Shown in pieces: positions 5,542 through 9,743 of a stretch of 9,743 bases of DNA. The notes under the pieces are model-generated. The model saw nothing but the letters and a program-made list of their open reading frames with translations, was not told the DNA's origin and did no database searches. Where the stretch lies: positions 34,346-44,088 of the forward strand of contig MHUY01000037.1 of the NCBI GenBank assembly GCA_001825115.1, given 5' to 3'. A program made the translations under genes and the position numbers. This DNA comes from Candidatus Yonathbacteria bacterium RIFOXYC2_FULL_47_9 (lineage in GTDB: Bacteria; Patescibacteriota; Minisyncoccia; Phycocordibacterales; UBA1550). The number at the start of each line of letters is the position of its first letter. The stretch's first letter is position 1.

Positions 5542-5970
5542 TTATTTCTTTGTTGCTGCTACTTTAGCCTTTGGTGCAGCCTTCTTTACCGCTTTCTCTT
5601 TAACCTCCTTAACAGGCGCCTTCTTTGCGGTGTCAACAGACTCAGCGCGTTCAATGAGCTCAATCATAACATGACTCGTGTGTTTATGGATCGGTGATGC
5701 TGAACCATGAGACTTTGGAATAAAGCGCTTAAGGATAGTACCCTGATCAACACGCACTTCTTTTACAAAAAGGGCATCCTGGGCAATACCATCGTTTTCT
5801 TTTGCATTAGCAACAGCCGAAAGCAAGAGCTTCAACATAGGAAGAGATGCACGCTTTGGAAGAACCTCGAGTTCTTTAATGGCACGCTCAACAGTCTTGC
5901 CTTTCATAAGGTTTGCGACAAGGCGAACCTTGCGTGGGGCTTGACGATAGCTTTTTAAGTAGGCTTTCAT
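5542..5970 (-). CDS. rplV: 50S ribosomal protein L22, with altered tunnel loop and basic tail
   Basis: L22 has a globular domain on the 50S surface and a long beta-hairpin that lines the nascent-peptide exit tunnel. The 142-residue product is about 30 longer than E. coli L22 because of a Lys/Ala-rich tail (from about 113, KKAPVKEVKEKAVKKAAPK). The core APRKVRLVANLMKGK (11-25) and SAVANAKEND (51-60) are typical. The hairpin (about 72-103) keeps LKR (80-82) but reads PKSHGSASPIHKHTSH (85-100), where the common pattern is rich in Arg/Lys around GRA and KRTSH. The ATG is 3 nt after the rpsS stop, so it is probably coupled to rpsS. Confidence 0.96.
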   Translation of the reverse strand: MKAYLKSYRQAPRKVRLVANLMKGKTVERAIKELEVLPKRASLPMLKLLLSAVANAKENDGIAQDALFVKEVRVDQGTILKRFIPKSHGSASPIHKHTSHVMIELIERAESVDTAKKAPVKEVKEKAVKKAAPKAKVAATKK

Positions 5971-5973
5971 ATA

Positions 5974-6318
5974 TTATTTCTTCTTTGCAGGAGTTTCTGA
6001 CTTAGCGGCCTTGGCAGCAGCGATTTCGCTTTCTTTCTTCTTCTGCTCAAGTTCCTTCTGCATCTTACCGCCGTGGCGAACAAATTTCTTTGTAGGAGAA
6101 AACTCTCCGAGTCGGTGACCCACCATATCCTCGGTCACGCGGACCTCGAGGTGAGTCTTACCGTTGTACACGCCAAAAAGGAACCCTACCATTTCAGGGG
6201 CGATCTGACTTGCGCGTGACCATGTTTTGATCATCGGTTCAGTTTGCGCGCTTTTACCCTCAATCTTTTTGAGAAGCTTTGGGTCAATATGTGGTCCTTT
6301 TTTAAGTGATCGTGTCAT
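5974..6318 (-). CDS. rpsS: 30S ribosomal protein S19
   Basis: S19 sits in the 30S head, partners S13 and contacts the large subunit through bridge B1a. The start chosen is the ATG at 6318, giving MTRSLKKGPHID, the standard S19 N-terminus. The frame is open further upstream to 6414, but that stretch covers the promoter and leader and adds a non-S19 sequence. The 114-residue product has NGKTHLEVRVTEDMVGHRLGEFSPTKKFVRHG (about 50-80) and a Lys/Glu/Ala-rich tail of about 25 residues that E. coli S19 lacks. It heads the second ribosomal unit after two non-ribosomal genes separate it from rplB, its usual neighbour. The ATG follows ATATACT and a leader hairpin. Confidence 0.96.
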   Translation of the reverse strand: MTRSLKKGPHIDPKLLKKIEGKSAQTEPMIKTWSRASQIAPEMVGFLFGVYNGKTHLEVRVTEDMVGHRLGEFSPTKKFVRHGGKMQKELEQKKKESEIAAAKAAKSETPAKKK

Positions 6319-6328
6319 AGTATATTTG

Positions 6329-6380
6329 GGGCTCGTCCCGTTAAGGCGAGCCCTAAACAAAACAAGCTCGGATGAGCTCG
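6329..6380 (-). promoter_or_regulatory. Structured rpsS leader with alternative pairings
   Basis: Four related segments lie in the minus-strand leader: A (6374-6380, CGAGCUC), B (6363-6370, CGAGCUUG), C (6347-6353, GGGCUCG) and D (6329-6335, CGAGCCC). A pairs with B (7 bp, loop AUCC) and is followed by UUUUGUUU (6355-6362), like a weak terminator. C pairs with D (7 bp, 11-base loop), ending 10 nt before the ATG. B can instead pair with C (7 bp including two G-U), so the structures exclude one another. The A segment begins almost at the predicted transcript start (near 6381), so early termination would release a very short RNA. A control role is inference. Confidence 0.45.
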
Positions 6381-6386
6381 CTTTGC

Positions 6387-6414
6387 ATCTTACCAAATTG
6401 GTGAATAATGTCAA
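6387..6414 (-). promoter_or_regulatory. Promoter for rpsS through rplE
   Basis: The minus strand has a perfect -35 TTGACA (6409-6414), a 16-base spacer, and a -10 TAAGAT (6387-6392) preceded by TGG, an extended -10. The predicted start is near 6381. It shares TTGACATTATTC, spacer length and the bases GATGC at the -10 end with the rpsN promoter. It lies downstream of the hairpin that ends the propeller-gene unit and restarts ribosomal transcription. Confidence 0.8.
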
Positions 6415-6439
6415 ATCGGGGAACCATTTCCTTGTCCTT

Positions 6440-6479
6440 GTATAAAGAAATGGTCGCCCAAGCGACCATTTCTTTATAC
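6440..6479 (-). terminator. Perfect 18-bp hairpin after the propeller gene, probable terminator
   Basis: The two arms (6440-6457 and 6462-6479) are exact inverted repeats with a four-base loop (UUGG on the minus strand). The stem has a GC-rich top (GGUCGC/GCGACC) and an A/U-rich base (GUAUAAAGAAAU/AUUUCUUUAUAC), so the U-rich part of a terminator is inside the stem. It is 27 nt past the propeller-gene stop and 25 nt before the -35 of the next promoter. The symmetry allows termination in both directions. No gene enters from the plus strand. Confidence 0.7.
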
Positions 6480-6506
6480 CCCTACAGCGTTAAAACCGTT
6501 ACCAGG

Positions 6507-8411
6507 CTAGAATTGCAGGTACCTTACTTTGCAATCCTTTGGGCAAGTAATAGGGGTTTCCCCCGTATTGCATGCTCCATCATAATTGCACCCCGGGATC
6601 GCAACAGGCCCTACCGGCCCCCCTGCACAAACAAGTGCTGGTAGCGTACATGCACTGGTCACTGTTGCTCCTGTAGCACAAACACCAACCTTAATGCCCA
6701 TTGTTGACCCAACATCTGCAGGACATGATCCAATCCTCTGGCATGCACCCCACGAACCTTCTGGTACGTCAGAAATGGTGCAGGGCGGCACACCAACAAC
6801 AGGGCCGACACTTATCCCTCCAATTTTTGGAGAGAAATCCATCCAACCCGTCACGCCTGAACCCCACACCCATCCACCAAACTTATCGGCAGCAATCTTA
6901 ACCTCATAGGGTAATGATTCATAAATGGGAGTAAGCTGAAGCTTGCTTACGGAATCTGAACTGTAATTTGTAGTCCACACAGAATTCGTGACGGGGTCAA
7001 AAGCAACGCCGTTTGGTGTGGTTCCTACTGGATAATCGATCCTTGTGTGTGTATTAACATCGACTTTACTTACCGTGTTGGAATTGGAGTTTGCAACCCA
7101 CACAGAATTCGTGACAGGCTCAAAAGCAATGCCCCATGGGTTCGTTCCCACATTCACCCAGTCTAGTGATGACCATGAACCATTAAAAATATTAACTTTT
7201 TTAATAATATCTAATCCAGAATAATTTGTAATCCTCAAAGAATTCGTAACAGGGTCGAAGACCATGCCATACGGAGACGATGTTGACCCACCCACATAGT
7301 TATTCTTAACTCCTGTGTTGACATTAATCTTAACTAGAGTATTACCCGATCCAATCCACATAGAATTCGTAATGGGGTCAAAAGCAATGGCTGTGCCATT
7401 TTGTACTGGGTAGTCAATCCTTGAACCATTATTAACATTAACCTTACTTACGATATCATCGTCAGTGCTCACAACCCATACGGAATTCGTGACAGGGTCG
7501 AAAGCGATTTTAGTAGGAGCCCTACCGACTATGTAGTTTACTTTAGCTCCAGTATTAATATTGATTTTACTCACAGTATTGGATATACCACTGGAGTTGG
7601 TAACCCACACAGAATTCGTGACGGGGTCGAAAGCGATATCAGTAGGAAAAGTACTCACTGAGTAGTTAACCCTTGCCCCAGTATTGACATTAATCTTGCT
7701 CACGGTACCAGAGTATGAGTTCACAACCCACATAGAATTCGTAACAGAATCAAAAGCGATACCACGAGGCGTATCTCCTACAGTATAATCCGTTCTCTCT
7801 ACTGCATATCCAACAATAACCGGACCGGTACCAGCACCTCCAAGACTAATCCAACCATCCCAGCCGCCAGCAGCATTACCAGCACCTGAGCCTGTGCAGT
7901 TCCCTGAACCATCCAAGAGGTTGTTTTGACAAGCAGAAATAGCACGCATCCAGCCCGTTGTTGAACCCGTTGCCCAGTCAACCTGCGCAATAGGGCCGCT
8001 CCCCCCATTGAGGGGTGCTGCAGGGGGGTTCCCCGTCTTGGTGCGATCAAAGCTTACCCATCCGACATGTTCATTCCATGCAGTCCCTGAAAGGGCACCT
8101 GTTCCCCCTGTTGCCTTGGTAGAGGTATTCACATTTACCCCATAGTCCCTTGCGATCATAGATGTATTGTCTCCGCCACACATTCCGGCATCCACTCTTC
8201 CGTTCTTGTCTGAATCACAATCAAGACTATTGAAACTCGTCCATCCAATATTCTCACCCCAAGTCCACCCCGAGACATTTTGCGTCAACCCCGCTTGTGC
8301 ACGAGGAGAACTAAAGAGATGTGGGTTTACGAAATATATGAGCGCCAACAAACCTCCCCCCATAACAAGCATGAGTATTGCACGAACCTTATGAGTAGAT
8401 ACTGTTTTCAT
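6507..8411 (-). CDS. Secreted seven-bladed beta-propeller protein with Trp-rich and Cys-rich modules
   Basis: I recognise the architecture but not a named gene. A basic start (K8, R10), a hydrophobic stretch (11-28) and AQA|G (38-41) look like a signal peptide. Next come Trp modules: WTWGENIGWTSF (49-60), WNEHVGWVSF (112-121), W146/GW154 and WDGWISL (184-190), with a calcium-loop-like DCDSDKNGRVD (64-74). Residues about 203-500 hold seven YVTN/NHL-type repeats (FDPVTNSVWV...TVSKINVNTG), enough for one closed propeller; repeat 5 is the most divergent. Another Trp module follows (511-526), then a thrombospondin type 1-like Cys segment (W554, C557, C563, C578, C588, C595) and a final four-Cys motif (608-627). 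It starts 15 nt after the 194-residue gene, without a Shine-Dalgarno. It has no catalytic motif, so a surface binding or scaffold role is an inference. Confidence 0.85.
   Translation of the reverse strand: MKTVSTHKVRAILMLVMGGGLLALIYFVNPHLFSSPRAQAGLTQNVSGWTWGENIGWTSFNSLDCDSDKNGRVDAGMCGGDNTSMIARDYGVNVNTSTKATGGTGALSGTAWNEHVGWVSFDRTKTGNPPAAPLNGGSGPIAQVDWATGSTTGWMRAISACQNNLLDGSGNCTGSGAGNAAGGWDGWISLGGAGTGPVIVGYAVERTDYTVGDTPRGIAFDSVTNSMWVVNSYSGTVSKINVNTGARVNYSVSTFPTDIAFDPVTNSVWVTNSSGISNTVSKININTGAKVNYIVGRAPTKIAFDPVTNSVWVVSTDDDIVSKVNVNNGSRIDYPVQNGTAIAFDPITNSMWIGSGNTLVKINVNTGVKNNYVGGSTSSPYGMVFDPVTNSLRITNYSGLDIIKKVNIFNGSWSSLDWVNVGTNPWGIAFEPVTNSVWVANSNSNTVSKVDVNTHTRIDYPVGTTPNGVAFDPVTNSVWTTNYSSDSVSKLQLTPIYESLPYEVKIAADKFGGWVWGSGVTGWMDFSPKIGGISVGPVVGVPPCTISDVPEGSWGACQRIGSCPADVGSTMGIKVGVCATGATVTSACTLPALVCAGGPVGPVAIPGCNYDGACNTGETPITCPKDCKVRYLQF
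6912..7805 (-). repeat. Seven in-frame DNA repeats encoding the propeller blades
   Basis: Seven copies of a unit of 120-135 bp encode the blades. Each contains the bases GAATTC at the same codon phase (starting at 6982, 7105, 7240, 7363, 7483, 7612 and 7735), within a conserved stretch that reads on the plus strand roughly GAATTCGTGACGGGGTC. Spacings are 123, 135, 123, 120, 129 and 123 bp, all multiples of three. Conservation reaches third codon positions, which points to amplification or homogenisation of a single unit. Confidence 0.9.
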
Positions 8412-8426
8412 AGACTTTATCTGTTT

Positions 8427-9011
8427 TTATAGAGCTTGAGGTGCTGGAGGCATAACAGGAGCCATTGTCGTGGATGCGGTAATTTTTACCGCCACAAAAG
8501 AAGCTTTTTCTTTAACATTTTCAGCCGCTTCAACATTGACCGTCATCCCCTCTTTGAGGTCGCTCTGCGTGATAACCTTTTCTATAAACGCCAAAGGGGG
8601 TCTACCAGAAATCATATTTTCTGAAGGAATAGTCTTTATCATTTTTGAGAACTCTACTATTTCTTTTTGGAACACCGCCTGATCTTTTTGCTCAAAAAAG
8701 ACGATTTTTGTGTCGTGAGTAATCGTTATTACTCGCTCCACAGGTAAAACCTCAAATGGGTTCGCCGTATTAATGCTTTCAATAATGATCGTATCGCCAG
8801 AAATACTTTTTATTGTACCTGGGACTGAGTGCATTTCAGGAATTGAAGGGAAGAACTTCTTTGCTGTCTCGATTTGCGCTTGGAGACGTGCCACCTCGGC
8901 GTTTGATGATCCTGACTGCCCTGCACCAATAATAAACCCAACAACCACACCAATAATCAGTGTCGCGATAGGGGTAACGATCTTCATTGCTCCTAGTTTG
9001 TTTTCTTCCAT
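8427..9011 (-). CDS. Membrane-anchored protein of 194 residues with a DUF5666-like beta domain
   Basis: I do not recognise a named gene. The start at 9011 (MEENKLGAMK) is chosen because the promoter -10 (9052-9057) lies downstream of the longest start at 9116, which also runs into the rplB terminator. Residues 11-30 (IVTPIATLIIGVVVGFIIGA) form one membrane segment, followed by a short helical stretch (37-53) and an exported domain. Its strands, GTIKSISGDTIIIES (65-79), VITITHDTKI (94-103) and LKEGMTVNVEA (152-162), resemble the small beta-barrels grouped as DUF5666. The tail is Pro/Ala-rich (184-192). No enzyme motif is seen. It is 15 nt ahead of the propeller gene and almost certainly co-transcribed, so the two may act together at the cell surface. 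The initiation site has no good Shine-Dalgarno. Confidence 0.75.
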   Translation of the reverse strand: MEENKLGAMKIVTPIATLIIGVVVGFIIGAGQSGSSNAEVARLQAQIETAKKFFPSIPEMHSVPGTIKSISGDTIIIESINTANPFEVLPVERVITITHDTKIVFFEQKDQAVFQKEIVEFSKMIKTIPSENMISGRPPLAFIEKVITQSDLKEGMTVNVEAAENVKEKASFVAVKITASTTMAPVMPPAPQAL

Positions 9012-9051
9012 ATGGTTATAGTTATTTTCCTGACGATAAAAGTATGTGTTT

Positions 9052-9080
9052 ATTATACCATGTTCAAAAAAAGAAAGATT
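9052..9080 (-). promoter_or_regulatory. Promoter for the membrane-protein/propeller gene pair
   Basis: A perfect extended -10, TGG plus TATAAT (9052-9057), lies 40 nt upstream of the chosen ATG. The matching -35 region is poor (AATCTT at 9075-9080 with a 17-base spacer), which is usual when an extended -10 is present. The predicted start is near 9045. No second promoter is evident in the 15 nt between the two genes. Confidence 0.65.
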
Positions 9081-9097
9081 TCTAGAGGTGTGGATAA

Positions 9098-9134
9098 CAA
9101 AAAAAACCGCAACCAATTGGCTGCGGTTTTTTTA
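9098..9134 (-). terminator. Strong bidirectional terminator after rplB
   Basis: A 9-bp stem (ACCGCAGCC/GGUUGCGGU, one G-U, 9119-9127 with 9106-9114) with loop AAUU is flanked by an A-tract on one side and eight U residues on the other. It starts 5 nt from the rplB stop at 9139. It should end S10-operon transcription here, so that the downstream ribosomal genes depend on their own promoter. Confidence 0.9.
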
Positions 9135-9138
9135 TTCC

Positions 9139-9743
9139 CTACTTCGACTTCTTGGTTTTGCGACGAGCAACAATGAGGTTGTTTGAGTATTTCTTTGGAG
9201 AACGAGTCTTGCGTCCACCAGTAACCTTACCCCACTTTGTCTTAGGGCGCTTGGTACCACGACCCTGACGTCCTTCACCTCCACCGTATGGATGGTCTAC
9301 TGGGTTCATTGCTGAACCGCGAACGGTTGGGCGAATACCGAGCCAACGTGAGCGACCTGCCTTACCGAGGTTGCGGTGCTTGTACTCTTCGTTTGATACG
9401 GCACCAATAGAAGCCCAAGCATTCTCAGATACCTTACGAATTTCACCTGAAGGCATCTTCAAGTGAGTCTGTCCGGCATTGTTTGCCACCACTTCAGCGT
9501 AGTTACCTGCTGAGCGAGCGATGCGCGCACCACCTTGTGGCTGAAGCTCAATATTAAATACAAAAGTACCTACCGGAGCTTTACGCAAAGGAATACGGTT
9601 CCCTGTTTTTACGGGCGCATCCTCGGCGGTCATGATTGTGTCGCCTACTTTGAGTCCATGAGGAAGAAGGTTATAACGACGCTCGCCGTCGGCATAGCAA
9701 ATTACTCCAATGAAGCCTGAGCGGTTTGGGTCGTACTCAATGG
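9139..9743 (-). CDS. rplB: 50S ribosomal protein L2, N-terminus cut by window edge
   Basis: L2 is one of the most conserved 50S proteins; it binds domain IV of 23S rRNA and supports subunit joining and peptidyl transfer. The C-terminal 200 residues are visible, with 5' sequence beyond the right edge. The frame continues upstream of the internal ATG at 9633 as EYDPNRSGFIGVICYADGER and LLPHGLKVGD, typical L2, so that ATG is not the start. Further signatures are ARSAGNYAEVV, LGKAGRSRWLGIRPTVRG and AMNPVDHPYGGGEG. The Asp-His pair corresponding to E. coli D228/H229 is kept, while the next His of HPHGGG is Tyr (9286-9288). The C-terminus is a basic tail ending KKSK. A strong terminator follows. 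Confidence 0.97.
   Translation of the reverse strand, partial: IEYDPNRSGFIGVICYADGERRYNLLPHGLKVGDTIMTAEDAPVKTGNRIPLRKAPVGTFVFNIELQPQGGARIARSAGNYAEVVANNAGQTHLKMPSGEIRKVSENAWASIGAVSNEEYKHRNLGKAGRSRWLGIRPTVRGSAMNPVDHPYGGGEGRQGRGTKRPKTKWGKVTGGRKTRSPKKYSNNLIVARRKTKKSK

Noticed and set aside
5974..6414. Longer S19 frame starting at 6414
   Set aside because: The added 32 codons cover the -35/-10 promoter and leader hairpins and do not resemble S19; the ATG at 6318 gives the standard MTRSLKKGPHID start.
6440..6479. Perfect inverted repeat as a remnant of an insertion sequence
   Set aside because: Only a four-base loop separates the arms, no transposase or target duplication is visible, and the position after a stop codon and before a promoter fits a terminator.
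6912..7805. Regularly spaced repeats as a CRISPR array or intergenic repeat family
   Set aside because: Spacing is a multiple of three, the frame is fully open, and each unit translates to a propeller blade; the parts between repeats are also conserved as protein.
9012..9116. Longer start for the membrane protein
   Set aside because: It starts inside the rplB terminator hairpin and upstream of the promoter, and would place a non-signal segment before the membrane helix.
1..9743. Alternative genetic code with TGA as a sense codon (as in some CPR groups)
   Set aside because: All genes are intact with the standard code, and no conserved protein needs a TGA to be read through; the absence of TGA stops in 16 visible gene ends is only weakly suggestive.

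Overview
The window is the middle of a bacterial S10/spc ribosomal-protein cluster, read entirely on the minus strand, so gene order runs from high to low coordinates. Both ends are cut inside genes (rplB on the right, rpsE on the left). In transcription order it holds rplB (3' part), two non-ribosomal genes, rpsS, rplV, rpsC, rplP, rpmC, rpsQ, rplN, rplX, rplE, a small orphan gene, rpsN, rpsH, rplF, rplR and rpsE (5' part). I infer a Patescibacteria/CPR bacterium, most likely a Parcubacteria-type lineage. The reasons are compact ribosomal proteins with low-complexity tails, almost no Shine-Dalgarno sequences before the ribosomal genes, and a secreted protein with Trp-Gly-Trp 'WGENIGW' motifs and a short Cys-rich C-terminal motif that I associate with that group. 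No in-frame TGA is needed in any gene, and every visible stop is TAA or TAG, so the standard bacterial code fits.

The cluster is not one continuous operon. Sequence signals divide it into separate units. (1) The S10 part ends after rplB in a strong terminator (9098-9134). (2) An extended -10 promoter (9052-9057) drives a membrane-anchored protein of 194 residues, followed 15 nt later by a secreted seven-bladed beta-propeller protein of 634 residues; the unit closes with a hairpin that has a perfect 18-bp stem (6440-6479). (3) A strong promoter (6387-6414) restarts ribosomal transcription for rpsS through rplE, with a structured leader. That unit ends at a hairpin terminator (2581-2609). (4) A 59-residue orphan gene has its own promoter (2550-2579) and terminator (2278-2303). 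(5) A second ribosomal promoter (2229-2256) restarts the cluster at rpsN, with a leader of about 120 nt that carries a long hairpin (2143-2186).

The two ribosomal restart promoters share the same 12-base -35 region and an extended -10, which suggests matched expression. Non-ribosomal DNA therefore sits at two places in the most conserved gene cluster in bacteria, and each time the cell has rebuilt a ribosomal promoter downstream. The 15 ribosomal proteins include surface and subunit-core components of both subunits. S14 is the four-cysteine zinc type. L16 lacks the usually conserved arginine near the peptidyl-transferase centre, and L22 has lost several basic residues from its exit-tunnel loop. 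No stretch over 300 bases lacks a gene.
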